This document shows positions 26,686-36,869 of a stretch of DNA of 40,566 bases, in pieces. The DNA lies in the NCBI GenBank assembly GCA_947631265.1, contig CANRKQ010000005.1, positions 1 through 40,566 of the forward strand, read 5' to 3'. A model generated the notes under the pieces. It did no database searches. It saw only the letters and a program-made list of their open reading frames with translations, and was not told the DNA's origin. Made by a program: the position numbers and the translations under genes. Numbering within the stretch: position 1 is the stretch's first letter; the number at the start of each line of letters is the position of its first letter. The stretch is from an uncultured Clostridia bacterium. GTDB lineage: Bacteria; Bacillota; Clostridia; Oscillospirales; Ruminococcaceae.

Positions 26686-27954
26686 TTAATCTATTGCATT
26701 CAGTCCTTTTTTAATGTCGGCAATAATATCATCAACATTCTCAAGACCGCACGAAAATCTTATCATTCCTCCGTTTATTCCAGCGGCTGTCAGCTGTTCA
26801 TCTGTAAGCTGTCTGTGCGTAGCAGAGGCAGGATGCAAAACGCAGGTTCTTATGTCGGCAACGTGAACCTCATTAGAGGCAAGCTCCAGCGAGTCCATAA
26901 ACTTTACTGCATTTTCTCTTCCGCCCTTGACGACTATTGAAATAACACCGCTTGCTCCCATTGGAACATACTTCTTCGCAAGCTCATAATATCTGTCGCC
27001 CTCCAGCGCAGGATAGATGACCTCTTCAATTTTATCCTGCTTTTTAAAGAACTCAGCTACTTTCAAAGCATTTTCGCAGTACTGTTTCATTCTTATTGCA
27101 AGCGTTTCAAGACCGAGGTTAAGCAGAAAAGACGAATTAGCGGCAGGATAACAACCGAAATCTCTCATAAGCTGCATTCTAGCCTTGATAATAAAAGGCG
27201 CGTGAGCATAATCCTTCGTATAAATAACTCCGTGATAGCTTTCATCAGGCTCGGTAAACTCAGGAAACTTTCCGTTCGTATAGTCAAATTTTCCGCTATC
27301 TACAATAACTCCTCCAACCTGAACTGCATGACCGTCCATATACTTGCTCGTTGAATGTACAACAATATCTGCTCCCCACTCAATCGGACGGCACAATACA
27401 GGCGTTGCAAAGGTATTGTCTACGATCAACGGAACGCCGTTTTCATGAGCAATTTTTGCAAATCTTTCAATATCCAGAATAGTAAGCGCAGGGTTAGCGA
27501 TAGTTTCTCCGAACACACACTTTGTATTCGGCTTAAAGGCGTTTCTCAGCTCATCATCTGACGCGTCAGGATTTACAAAAATACATTCTATACCGAGCCT
27601 TTTGAGCGTTACGGCAAAAAGATTAATTGTTCCTCCGTAAATAGTAGACGCAGCAATAAAGCTGTCGCCTGCTGAACATATATTCAAAATTGAAATAAGA
27701 GACGCTGCCTGACCGCTAGATGTACACATTGCGGCAACGCCGCCCTCAAGTGCGGCAATTTTCTTTTCAACTGCGTCAGTTGTAGGATTTTCAAACCTCG
27801 AGTATATAAGACTTAACGTAGGATCATCAAACACATCTCCTACTGCTTTTGTCGAATCATATACATATGTAGTGCTTTGCACTATAGGTACAACTCTAGG
27901 CTCTCCGTTTTTAGGGTCATACCCCTCGTGTAGACATTGTGTTTCAAGTTTCAT
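26686..27954 (-). CDS. metY: O-acetylhomoserine aminocarboxypropyltransferase / sulfhydrylase (Cys/Met metabolism PLP enzyme)
   Basis: ETQCLHEGYDP, YSRFENPTTDAVEKKIAALEGG, HSTSKYMDGHAVQVGGVIVD. Confidence 0.92.
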   Translation of the reverse strand: MKLETQCLHEGYDPKNGEPRVVPIVQSTTYVYDSTKAVGDVFDDPTLSLIYSRFENPTTDAVEKKIAALEGGVAAMCTSSGQAASLISILNICSAGDSFIAASTIYGGTINLFAVTLKRLGIECIFVNPDASDDELRNAFKPNTKCVFGETIANPALTILDIERFAKIAHENGVPLIVDNTFATPVLCRPIEWGADIVVHSTSKYMDGHAVQVGGVIVDSGKFDYTNGKFPEFTEPDESYHGVIYTKDYAHAPFIIKARMQLMRDFGCYPAANSSFLLNLGLETLAIRMKQYCENALKVAEFFKKQDKIEEVIYPALEGDRYYELAKKYVPMGASGVISIVVKGGRENAVKFMDSLELASNEVHVADIRTCVLHPASATHRQLTDEQLTAAGINGGMIRFSCGLENVDDIIADIKKGLNAID

Positions 27955-28057
27955 AATGTATTATTCCCTTTCTGAAATATTTTTTACATACTTATAAATT
28001 ATAACTAATTGTATGCTGCTTGCATATTTATCTAACGCTTACCACCTGACAGAAAGC

Positions 28058-28327
28058 TTAATCTCTGAAAAATGGAGAAACATATTCCTCCTCTGCTTGT
28101 TTTTTCTTAGCAAGCCTTTTCTTCTGTTTGTTACGCTCCTCGATTTTCTTCTTCTGCTCGTGAGTTTTAATAGATGCAGCGCTTGCAAAAAATGCAATTG
28201 CAAAAGCAAAAGGTCCGATAACAAGAGCTACGCTTCCCCAGCCTGTTGCAACCAAAACAATCATCAGCACAGTCAACGCTGAACATACAGCTCCGGCAAT
28301 TATATAAATTATCTTTTGTTTTGGCAT
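28058..28327 (-). CDS. Small membrane protein with charged C-terminal tail, function unknown
   Basis: Two hydrophobic segments then KKKIEERNKQKKRLAKKKQAEEE; SD before ATG. Confidence 0.65.
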   Translation of the reverse strand: MPKQKIIYIIAGAVCSALTVLMIVLVATGWGSVALVIGPFAFAIAFFASAASIKTHEQKKKIEERNKQKKRLAKKKQAEEEYVSPFFRD

Positions 28328-28374
28328 ATTAACTCACCCTTATAATAAGCATTTCTTTAATTATCTGAATTTCC

Positions 28375-29802
28375 CTATACGTTTATTTCTACACTTTCGT
28401 GTTTGAAATCATTTTCCTCTAAAACCGGCTTAACGAAATCTTTGACGAACTCCTCGACCTGCGAAACACTTCTGCCGATAAAGTTTTCAGGTCTCATTAT
28501 TCTGTCCATCTCTTCTTTAGAAATCATAAACATATCATCATTCAGAATAAGCTCGCACAAATTATTATCAAGACCCTTATCCTTAACTCTTGAGCCTGCT
28601 TTCATCGAATACTCGCGTATTCTCTCATGCAGCTCCTGACGGTCTCCGCCCTTCTTGACAGCGTTCATCATAATATTTTCCGTAGCCATAAAAGGCAGCT
28701 CTGCCATAACCCTCTTTTCGATAATTTTCTCGTGTACTACAAGACCGTCGGTCACATTAAGCATAATGTTAAGAACCGCGTCAACGCCCAAAAACGCCTC
28801 GGCAACCGAAATTCTCTTGTTCGCAGAATCATCAAGAGTTCTTTCAAACCACTGTGTTCCCGCAGTAAACGCAGGGTTAAGCATATCAGAAATTATATAT
28901 CTTGAAAGAGAGGTTATCCTCTCACAACGCATAGGATTTCTCTTATAAGCCATTGCCGATGAGCCTATTTGATTCTTTTCAAAGGGCTCCTCGATCTCTT
29001 TAAAGCTCTGAAGTATTCTTATATCGTTTGAAAATTTCATACAGCTCTGAGCAATTCCCGAAAGAGTTGAAACAATTGCAGAATCAACCTTTCTCGAATA
29101 CGTCTGCCCCGAAACAGGTACAACACCCTGAAATCCCATTTCTTCTGCGATCATTTTCTCTAATTTCTTTACCTTTTCGGCATCGCCCTCAAAAAGCTCC
29201 ATAAACGAAGCCTGTGTGCCTGTTGTTCCCTTTGAGCCTAAAAGCTTTAAATTACTCAATCTGAAATCAATTTCCTGCAAGTCCATCAAAAGCTCGTTGC
29301 ACCAGAGAGTAGCTCTTTTACCTACCGTTGTAAGCTGTGCAGGCTGAAGATGTGTGTATGCAAGGCAGGGCAGACCTTTATACTTTTCAGCAAATTCCGA
29401 AAGCTGACCTATAACGCCTACAAGCTTTCTCTTTACTACATTTAGAGCGTCCCGCATAACGATAATATCTGTATTGTCACCCACGTAGCACGATGTAGCT
29501 CCCAGATGAATTATTCCCTTTGCCTTGGGACAAGCCTGTCCGTATGTATAAACGTGCGCCATAACATCGTGCCGAACAAGCTTTTCACGCTCTGCCGCAC
29601 ACTCGTAATCTATATTGTTTATATTGGATTCTAGCTCATCGACCTGCTCCTGTGTAACAGGCAGTCCCAGTTTCATCTCTGCCCTTGCAAGTGCGACCCA
29701 AAGCTTTCTCCATGTTGTAAATTTCTTATCAGCCGAAAAAATATACTGCATTTCCTTGCTTGCATATCTTGTGCAAAACGGACTCTCATAGCTGTTTGTC
29801 AT
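28375..29802 (-). CDS. purB: Adenylosuccinate lyase
   Basis: HLGATSCYVGDNTDI, THLQPAQLTTVGKRA, GSSAMAYKRNPMRCERI; start possibly ATG 29802. Confidence 0.95.
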   Translation of the reverse strand: MTNSYESPFCTRYASKEMQYIFSADKKFTTWRKLWVALARAEMKLGLPVTQEQVDELESNINNIDYECAAEREKLVRHDVMAHVYTYGQACPKAKGIIHLGATSCYVGDNTDIIVMRDALNVVKRKLVGVIGQLSEFAEKYKGLPCLAYTHLQPAQLTTVGKRATLWCNELLMDLQEIDFRLSNLKLLGSKGTTGTQASFMELFEGDAEKVKKLEKMIAEEMGFQGVVPVSGQTYSRKVDSAIVSTLSGIAQSCMKFSNDIRILQSFKEIEEPFEKNQIGSSAMAYKRNPMRCERITSLSRYIISDMLNPAFTAGTQWFERTLDDSANKRISVAEAFLGVDAVLNIMLNVTDGLVVHEKIIEKRVMAELPFMATENIMMNAVKKGGDRQELHERIREYSMKAGSRVKDKGLDNNLCELILNDDMFMISKEEMDRIMRPENFIGRSVSQVEEFVKDFVKPVLEENDFKHESVEINV

Positions 29803-29845
29803 ATTAATATCAATACCTTTCAATAAAATATTTAGCTTATCAAAG

Positions 29846-31483
29846 CTACTCCGCAGACAGGATATAGTAGTAAACAGGCTGTCCGCCGTTTATCAACAAA
29901 ACCTCTGTGTTCTGATACTTGCTCTCGACCTGCTCCTTTAAAAAATTTGCGTCCTTATCCGAAACATCGCTGCCCTGAATAATTGTGATATACGAGGTAT
30001 CTCCCTTAACCAGCTTTTTGATAAGCTTGAACGCCGCTTTTGAAACATCCTTGTCCACAAAAGAGAGCTTACCGTTTTCCAGAGCCAATATCTCATTCTT
30101 CTTTATCTTATGACCCTCGTAATCACTGTCGCGGGCAGCAAAGGTTATCTGACCGGTCGATACACGCTCAAGCGCATGGGTCATTTCAAGCCTGTTTGTC
30201 TCAAAATCAGACTCGTCATCAAAAGCTAGCATAGCGCTCATACCCTGGGGAATTGTCCTTGTCTGAAGAACACAAACTCTCCTGTCAGCAAGCTTGCCCG
30301 CCTGTTCAGCCGCCATTATAATGTTCTTGTTGTTAGGCAGCACAAAAACTATCTCTGCCGGACACTTATTTATAGCAGCCAATATATCCTCCGTTGAGGG
30401 ATTCATAGTCTGTCCGCCCCTGACAATGCAGTCAACACCAACGTCCTCAAAAAGAGCCTCTACGCCATGACCTGCGGCAACAGCGACAAATCCGAATTCC
30501 TTTTCGGGCTTTACAGGCTTGATTTCCGGAACCTTTGCGTCAATTATGCGCTGTTCGTGCTGCAATTTCATATTTTCAACCTTAGGAAGATTTATAGTGC
30601 CGAATTTAAGCGCTCTTTCTATAACCTTTCCGGGGTGGTTTGTGTGAACGTGAACCTTTATGATATCATCATCGTCAACTACTACAACGCAGTCGCCTAT
30701 AGTTTCTAAATAAGCCCTCAGCTTTGAGCTGTCATCACTGCCGCTTGCTTTGGTAATAAGCATTTCTGTGCAATAGGTAAAATTAATTTTCTCATCAAAA
30801 TCGCCTACCGTTGAGGAAAAAGTATCAATTGTAACGGTCTTTTTTTCTCTTGGCGCGTCAGGTTTTACAATCTCGCCGCCCTTGAATACGTTCAGCATTG
30901 CTTCAAAAATTATAAGAAGACCTTTTCCGCCTGCGTCAACAACTCCTGCCTTTTTAAGAGCAGGCAGCAGATTAGGAGTGTTTTCAAGCGCTTCGCTTGC
31001 CGACGCGCAAGCCTCCTGCCAAAGAGAAACCTCGTCCTTTACAGAAACTGACACAGCCGCCGCTCTTTCGCTAGCGAGCCTTACAACCGTTAAGATCGTA
31101 CCCTCTGTAGGTTTCATAATTGATTTGTACGCACCCGAAACGCCTTGGTCAAGAGCCGAAACAAAGTCCTTAGCCGACGCCTCCTTCTTTCCGCTGAACC
31201 CCTTTGAAAAGCCTCTGAAAATCAAAGAAAGAATTACTCCGGAATTTCCCCTTGCGCCTCTAAGCAATGCCGATGCGGTTTGCTCTGCTACCTCGCTTAC
31301 AGTAACGTCATCATGCATTCTTTCCAACGCGATAAGAGCGTTACCCATAGTCATAGACATATTCGTTCCCGTATCTCCGTCAGGTACAGGGAATACATTA
31401 AGCTCATCAACAGATGTCTTTTGATTAGCAATGCTGTTTGCACCGCTGATAAAAGCGTCCCTAAGAGTTTTACCATTAATCAC
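29846..31483 (-). CDS. DAK2-domain (FakA/YloV-like) fatty acid kinase family protein
   Basis: NVFPVPDGDTGTNMSMTM, RGARGNSGVILSLIFRGF, GTILTVVR. Confidence 0.9.
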   Translation of the reverse strand: MINGKTLRDAFISGANSIANQKTSVDELNVFPVPDGDTGTNMSMTMGNALIALERMHDDVTVSEVAEQTASALLRGARGNSGVILSLIFRGFSKGFSGKKEASAKDFVSALDQGVSGAYKSIMKPTEGTILTVVRLASERAAAVSVSVKDEVSLWQEACASASEALENTPNLLPALKKAGVVDAGGKGLLIIFEAMLNVFKGGEIVKPDAPREKKTVTIDTFSSTVGDFDEKINFTYCTEMLITKASGSDDSSKLRAYLETIGDCVVVVDDDDIIKVHVHTNHPGKVIERALKFGTINLPKVENMKLQHEQRIIDAKVPEIKPVKPEKEFGFVAVAAGHGVEALFEDVGVDCIVRGGQTMNPSTEDILAAINKCPAEIVFVLPNNKNIIMAAEQAGKLADRRVCVLQTRTIPQGMSAMLAFDDESDFETNRLEMTHALERVSTGQITFAARDSDYEGHKIKKNEILALENGKLSFVDKDVSKAAFKLIKKLVKGDTSYITIIQGSDVSDKDANFLKEQVESKYQNTEVLLINGGQPVYYYILSAE

Positions 31484-31501
31484 TAAACTGTCCCCCTTAA
31501 G

Positions 31502-31855
31502 CTAAGATTGCATCTCATCGACAAAAACATTAATTTTCGCAACCTTAACCGCAGCCTCGGTTTCTACGGTATACTGAACCTTTTCCATAATGCTTTCTAC
31601 GACTGTCGAAACATTTACCCCGTATGAAACAGTTATGTGCAGATCTATAATCAATTCATTATTTTTAGTTTCGTGAATAATAACTCCGTTTTTCAGGGAT
31701 TGTTCTTTTTTTATAAGAGAGCATATTCTCTGTCTTGGACCGAATGTATTCATTCCCACAACGCCAAAACAATTCGTCGCTGTATTGCCTATAAGAGAAA
31801 CCAGATATTTATTTGTAATATTGATTCCGCCTATATGATTTTCAAACTTAATCAT
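31502..31855 (-). CDS. Asp23/Gls24 family envelope stress protein (YloU-like)
   Basis: CFGVVGM, LHITVSYGVNVSTVVESIMEKVQYTVE. Confidence 0.9.
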   Translation of the reverse strand: MIKFENHIGGINITNKYLVSLIGNTATNCFGVVGMNTFGPRQRICSLIKKEQSLKNGVIIHETKNNELIIDLHITVSYGVNVSTVVESIMEKVQYTVETEAAVKVAKINVFVDEMQS

Positions 31856-31920
31856 TAAGCACAGCTCCCTTTACCATAATAGATAAAAAAAGTATACCAT
31901 ATTCCGCTTAAAAATGCAAA

Positions 31921-33306
31921 CTATATTTGAGGTGTGATTTTAATATTTATGTCAACCTTTTTCAATACTTCCTCCTGATTTTTCCTGTACTCCTCATACA
32001 ACACGTAATCGTTGTGGTTCAGCAGAGAATGAATCTCAAAAATGTCCGCGTTTTCTTTTTTCAAAGCCTTTTCAATTGCCTTTCTGCATAATGAATAAAT
32101 ATGCTCGTTAGCTTTTTCTGTGGCTGTCTTTTTCTCCTTTTCAGACAACGTCTGATAAAATTCATACGAAAGATTTAAATTTATATCCACAACTATTTTA
32201 TTGTCCTTTATGCTTACCTTTGTATCTTTTTTTGCACTTCCTACGCTTACCGCTGTAAGAGTATCCCCTATCTTTGCATTAATTGTCTGTTCAGCAATAC
32301 CGTTATTCATAAAGGATAATCCTATAACTTCATCTCTGGTCATAACTGCCTGCGGCTTTTGGTTTTTGACTATTACTGCTCCGTCGATATAAAAAGCAGT
32401 TACTTCAGCCTCCTGTGAGCTTTCTCCGCCTGATTCTTCTCCTCCGCCAGAGCCGCCTTCCGACTCAGAACTGCTCTCTGATTGTGAACTGCTCTCTGAC
32501 TCAGAACTACTCTCTGATTCAGAACTGCTTTCCGATTCAGAACTGCTGTCTGATTGTGACCCCTTACCGCTTTTATTTTCCACCTTTTCGTTTCCAGCCT
32601 TAGTTTTACTGCTCTCGCCTTTGCTATTTCCAAAGCTTTCATCAGAGCTTGAGTTTTCCTCTTCGTCTGACGTTTTTTTATTATCCTTTATCTTTTTTAT
32701 TATCGGCATTACAGTTGTACCGTTTGTATTTTCGATATTATCTATATGCCTGATAAGCTCGCACTCTGTACTTGTGCCGTTTTTCTTGGATTCCTCAAAA
32801 ATTTCTTTTAACACTTCTGCCGAATACGTTCCGCTTGTTATTTTTATATCCAAAATTTCCTTAGCGGTTAAATCGGTATAAGCCATAAATATTCCCAAAG
32901 AAATGCCCTGCGTATTTACGGCAAAGTCCAGAACAGGAGATATATCACTTACACTTTTTCCTAATAAAATCAACTCTGAGTGACCCAGAAAGGCTTTCTT
33001 ACCCAAATCTGTCTCACAGCGCTCAATAGCCGCCGGAATAGTATCTGCAATCTGAGATACAGTCGCGCTGTTTGGCTTAGAGGGATCAATAGGAGTAGAC
33101 GAGCCCGAACCCTGCTGTGCTAGCATCTGCAGCGTCACCTCATATTTTCCGTCATCTGTAATATCAACCCCCAATGCATGAACAATTATCTTTTCATCAA
33201 GGTCTCTCTTTTCATATCTTCCTGTTGCGTTGCAAGAGCAAAGACTGAAAACAAAAAGCACGCAAACAGCTATTATCAAAAGCTTTTTCAGACCGAACCT
33301 ACTCAT
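31921..33306 (-). CDS. Ger(x)C-family spore germination lipoprotein with Ser/Glu-rich insertion
   Basis: Lipobox FSLCSC; IVHALGVDITDDGKYEVTLQMLAQ; GHSELILLG; start revised to ATG 33306 overlapping permease stop. Confidence 0.88.
   Translation of the reverse strand: MSRFGLKKLLIIAVCVLFVFSLCSCNATGRYEKRDLDEKIIVHALGVDITDDGKYEVTLQMLAQQGSGSSTPIDPSKPNSATVSQIADTIPAAIERCETDLGKKAFLGHSELILLGKSVSDISPVLDFAVNTQGISLGIFMAYTDLTAKEILDIKITSGTYSAEVLKEIFEESKKNGTSTECELIRHIDNIENTNGTTVMPIIKKIKDNKKTSDEEENSSSDESFGNSKGESSKTKAGNEKVENKSGKGSQSDSSSESESSSESESSSESESSSQSESSSESEGGSGGGEESGGESSQEAEVTAFYIDGAVIVKNQKPQAVMTRDEVIGLSFMNNGIAEQTINAKIGDTLTAVSVGSAKKDTKVSIKDNKIVVDINLNLSYEFYQTLSEKEKKTATEKANEHIYSLCRKAIEKALKKENADIFEIHSLLNHNDYVLYEEYRKNQEEVLKKVDINIKITPQI
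32425..32563 (-). repeat. Low-complexity SES/SSSESE tandem repeat in the GerC-like gene
   Basis: Protein stretch SDSSSESESSSESESSSESESSSQSESSSESEGGSGGG; about 18-nt period. Confidence 0.85.
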
Positions 33307-34351
33307 TTTCATCACCCTTTCCAAAGCAGTACGCAATAGGAAGTAAAACGCCCAAACCTATTATGAGAATTGAAAGAACACCTTTGTCCCACACATTGAA
33401 ACTCCACTTTTCCTGCAAAACCGCAGCCAGCGAAACAGCGAGAGCCGCTACAGATACAATTAACAAAAGCACATTAGACTTGACCCTTTTAAAGCCTGTC
33501 GCCAGCGCGATTTTTGCAACGAACATAAACAGCGCGGTTTTGACAAACGCAACCAAAATCCACGCGGGAAGTAAGAATGCGTCTAATCTTTCAATTATAA
33601 AGGTCTCAGCATAGGCTCCCAGATCAAAGAACGGGAACTTGCTGATATTCAAATAGCTACCTAAGGTCAGCACGCAGACGGTAATTATCAAATAGACAAA
33701 AATCAGCTTTAATGCTATAGCTCCGTAGATGCTCTTGCCTGCCTTTTCTTTGACGTACGGATACAAAATCGGAAACAGCAAAAGCTCGCTGAATCTTGAA
33801 AGCTCATAATAAATCTCGTGCCAGATATTACTAAACTTAGGATAAGTGTATATAACATTAGAAAAGGACATTTTAGTGATAAGTGCTGCTGCTACAATTA
33901 CAAACGATAGGATAAAAAATGCAAAGGCGATGCCTGCACTTCTTGCTATAGCCTCGATGCCCTGAAACGCTGCATAAAAGGACACAATTGCAACAGCGCC
34001 TATAACGAGCCATAACGGTAAAAAGTCAGGGAATGTCAAATACATAAAATATCCGAAATATCTGAATAAGCGGTTAATAACCAAAACCGCAGCGAACGCA
34101 AAAGCTATACAAATCAAAATTCCTAAAAATTTTGATTTCTCATACGCCACCTGACATATATTTTTATCCGGATGCTTTTTATACAGTATAATCAACGGTA
34201 TAACAGCCAGACACTCAATTGCTGTGGCAATTGAAAAGCCTATCACCTGACAAGTAACGTCGTTATACTTAAACGGTATAAATGTCATTGAATAAAAAAT
34301 TCTAGATATAAAAAGAATTACCATCATTTGTCCGAAAGATATTTTTTTCAT
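33299..34351 (-). CDS. GerAB/GerKB-type endospore germination permease
   Basis: KKISFGQMMVILFISRIFY, multi-TM; internal ATG 34351 likely start (track start 34387 also possible). Confidence 0.85.
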   Translation of the reverse strand: MKKISFGQMMVILFISRIFYSMTFIPFKYNDVTCQVIGFSIATAIECLAVIPLIILYKKHPDKNICQVAYEKSKFLGILICIAFAFAAVLVINRLFRYFGYFMYLTFPDFLPLWLVIGAVAIVSFYAAFQGIEAIARSAGIAFAFFILSFVIVAAALITKMSFSNVIYTYPKFSNIWHEIYYELSRFSELLLFPILYPYVKEKAGKSIYGAIALKLIFVYLIITVCVLTLGSYLNISKFPFFDLGAYAETFIIERLDAFLLPAWILVAFVKTALFMFVAKIALATGFKRVKSNVLLLIVSVAALAVSLAAVLQEKWSFNVWDKGVLSILIIGLGVLLPIAYCFGKGDENE

Positions 34352-34431
34352 ACTCGTAACCAATCCCCCGACGGGGAACTCCTCCATCTTGTATTTTAAA
34401 TTATCAAATCAAAACTGCCGAGCAAAATCTC

Positions 34432-34455
34432 CGCTAAATCGCTAAATCGCTAAAT
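34432..34455. repeat. CGCTAAAT x3 tandem repeat
   Basis: Three perfect consecutive 8-bp copies. Confidence 0.95.
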
Positions 34456-34499
34456 ATTGAATAATCTCATTCATATAATCCTTTATAAAAATGTTATCT

Positions 34500-35999
34500 T
34501 TAAATCTTATTTGCTCCGTTTACATCTTCGACAACAGTTTTGGTTCTGCCGAGTTTCTTAAAGCTTGGTCTTGTTAAAACGTCCCTCATCGCTTTAAAAG
34601 TAAACGGCGAAAGCGGCGCATTATAAGGAACTCCATAGCTTTCAAGAGCTGAAATGTTTATCAGCAAGAATGCAAAGCAAATGGTTATTCCGAAAAGACC
34701 CGCAAAGCCTCCAGCGATAATAAATAACATTCTGAAAACCGATGTCTGAGAGTTCAAATTGGGAATCACAAAGGACGCAGTTGCAGTAAGACCTATTACA
34801 ATCAGCAGCGGAGCAGACACCAAGCTGCTCGAAACAGCCGCGTCGCCGATAATCAGAGCTCCCACAATGGACACCGCTCCGCCAATAGCTTTCGGAAGTC
34901 TTATACCTGCCTCTCTCATCAACTCGTACATTATCGTAATGATGATCGCTTCAAAGAAAAACGAATAAGGCGTGACCTCTTCGCTTGCAGCGAGATTGAT
35001 TAAAAATTTGTGAGTAAGAATTTCGGGATGGTTTGTAGATATAGCAACGCACAAGCCCGGAAAAGCAATAGCAAGAAAAAAAGCAAGATACTTTATCCAT
35101 CTGATGTAAGTTGTGTAGAACGGCTTATTTACATAGTCGTCAATTGTTTGAAAATTCTCAATAAACAGAGAAGGGCATATAAGCGTCAGCGGAACCCCGT
35201 CAACCAAAATACCTACCCTGCCTTCATTCAGCTTTGCACAGAATGTATCCGGTCTGTCGGTGGTCAGCACATTTGAAAACATACTTTTATGCTTGCCCTC
35301 TAAAAACGGTTCTACATAACCTGTTGTTAGAATGGTATCAAGATCTATTTTATCCAGATTTTCTTTTACCTTATCTACGACCCCCTGAGGAGCTTTGTCC
35401 GTAATGTATGCGATACATACGTCTGTTTTGCTGTCACTTCCAATTTGCTGCATATCAAACCTCAGCTTGGGAGTTTTAAGCCGTCTGCGTACAAGCGATA
35501 TATTGGTTCTTATTGTGTCGATAAATCCTTCGTGCGTTCCGTTTAAGTTACCGTCGCTAGTCGGCTCTTCTATAGAACGCTTGTCAAAACCCTGAATTCC
35601 ATACGCAACACACTTATCACAGCCGTCTATAAATACAACCGCAAAACCCGAAAACAAGGTAAGAAATACCTCTCCGTAGGTCGTCTGGATTTTCCTCTCT
35701 GCCGCCAGAAGACTCTGCTTTGTCAGGAAATTAAATATATCATCTTCTGTTGCATAGCCGTTAACGTGATACTCCATAAGCGGTCTGAATATAAGCTCAG
35801 CCATTGATGATGTTGACGCCATACCTTCTATTGAAACAACCGCACATTTATGCTCTGAAATTTCAACCTCCATAATGTTAAGATCCATGGTCTTGCCTGA
35901 GATTATTTTCAAATCCAAAAGCGCCTGCTTAAGACTTTTTGATATAAGAGCCGTTTCATAATTGTTTTCATTAACTTTCACAACTGTTTTACCTTCCAC
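34500..35999 (-). CDS. GerA-family spore germination protein (A subunit)
   Basis: VDGVPLTLICPSLFIENFQTIDDYVNKPFYTTYIRWIKYLAFFLAIAFPGLCVAI, LRTKTVVEDVNGANKI-like tail; GTG start with GAGGAGG SD. Confidence 0.93.
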   Translation of the reverse strand: MEGKTVVKVNENNYETALISKSLKQALLDLKIISGKTMDLNIMEVEISEHKCAVVSIEGMASTSSMAELIFRPLMEYHVNGYATEDDIFNFLTKQSLLAAERKIQTTYGEVFLTLFSGFAVVFIDGCDKCVAYGIQGFDKRSIEEPTSDGNLNGTHEGFIDTIRTNISLVRRRLKTPKLRFDMQQIGSDSKTDVCIAYITDKAPQGVVDKVKENLDKIDLDTILTTGYVEPFLEGKHKSMFSNVLTTDRPDTFCAKLNEGRVGILVDGVPLTLICPSLFIENFQTIDDYVNKPFYTTYIRWIKYLAFFLAIAFPGLCVAISTNHPEILTHKFLINLAASEEVTPYSFFFEAIIITIMYELMREAGIRLPKAIGGAVSIVGALIIGDAAVSSSLVSAPLLIVIGLTATASFVIPNLNSQTSVFRMLFIIAGGFAGLFGITICFAFLLINISALESYGVPYNAPLSPFTFKAMRDVLTRPSFKKLGRTKTVVEDVNGANKI

Positions 36000-36024
36000 A
36001 GCCTTTCCTCCTCACTTTTATAAC

Positions 36025-36054
36025 TATTACATAGTGTTTCTAAACAAATATTCA
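36025..36054 (-). promoter_or_regulatory. Putative sigma-G-type promoter of the ger operon
   Basis: Minus strand TGAATA-N17-TGTAATA. Confidence 0.5.
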
Positions 36055-36191
36055 TTAGTTAATATTAGTGAATTTTCAAAATTTATACGGAAAATTCTTT
36101 ATAAAAAAATACAACCTGTACTTATGTTTATAATTTGCAGTTTTGGAAAAGTTATATACAGATATTTTGTTTCGTGAAAGGACGTGCTGTT

Positions 36192-36869
36192 TTGCTTATA
36201 GTATTTTTCAGAGCTATTATTCTCTATGCGCTTGTAATATTCTCTATCCGTCTTATGGGAAAGCGCCAGATAGGCGAGCTCCAACCGTCGGAGCTGGTTA
36301 TTACAATACTTGTTTCTAACATAGCCACACTTCCCATTGAGGACACAACTATACCGATGTCGACCGGAATTATTCCTATTCTTACGCTTGTCAGCCTGGA
36401 CGTTATTATGTCAGCTCTTACTCTGCGTTCAAGAAAGCTCAGGCAGATTGTATCAGGAAGTCCGAAGGTAATAATATCAAACGGGGTAATAGACCAAAAG
36501 CAAATGAAAAAGCTGAGATATTCAGTAGACGATTTGATGGAAAGCCTGCACGATTATAATATTTTCGATATAAACGAGGTACAGTATGCAATTATCGAAA
36601 CAACGGGGAAAATAAGCGTTATGCAGAAAAACGATTACCGCTCCCTGACGCCGTCAGATATAGAGCTTTACAGCGAATCAAAAAATCCGCCGCAGATTTT
36701 AATCGACGACGGAGTTATTATGCACGGAGCCATTAAGTTTTTAGGGCTGGATATGAAGTTTGTACATGAGGTTCTCTCAAAAAATAAAGTTGAGGTATCA
36801 GATGTATTTCTTATGTCCTGCGACGAGGAAAAAAATTATAAGCTTATAAAAAAGGAGGATTTGAATTGA
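36192..36869 (+). CDS. DUF421 (YetF-like) membrane protein
   Basis: RLMGKRQIGELQPSELVITILVSNIATLPIED; start probably TTG 36192 (SD GAAAGGA). Confidence 0.88.
   Translation: MLIVFFRAIILYALVIFSIRLMGKRQIGELQPSELVITILVSNIATLPIEDTTIPMSTGIIPILTLVSLDVIMSALTLRSRKLRQIVSGSPKVIISNGVIDQKQMKKLRYSVDDLMESLHDYNIFDINEVQYAIIETTGKISVMQKNDYRSLTPSDIELYSESKNPPQILIDDGVIMHGAIKFLGLDMKFVHEVLSKNKVEVSDVFLMSCDEEKNYKLIKKEDLN

Noticed and set aside
27847-27853. Single Spo0A-box matches inside coding sequence (also seen near 8041 in secD and 31603 in the yloU-like gene)
   Set aside because: Isolated 7-mers inside genes, at about the frequency expected by chance.
28013-28282. 89-aa plus-strand ORF overlapping the small membrane protein gene
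   Set aside because: Antisense of a better supported gene with SD and TM segments.
30882-31424. 180-aa plus-strand ORF opposite the DAK2-domain gene
   Set aside because: Antisense shadow of a clear conserved coding gene.
32415-32603. Repetitive plus-strand ORF (NCSLIVNCSLTQNYSLIQNC...)
   Set aside because: Opposite-strand reading of the Ser/Glu repeat in the GerC-like gene.
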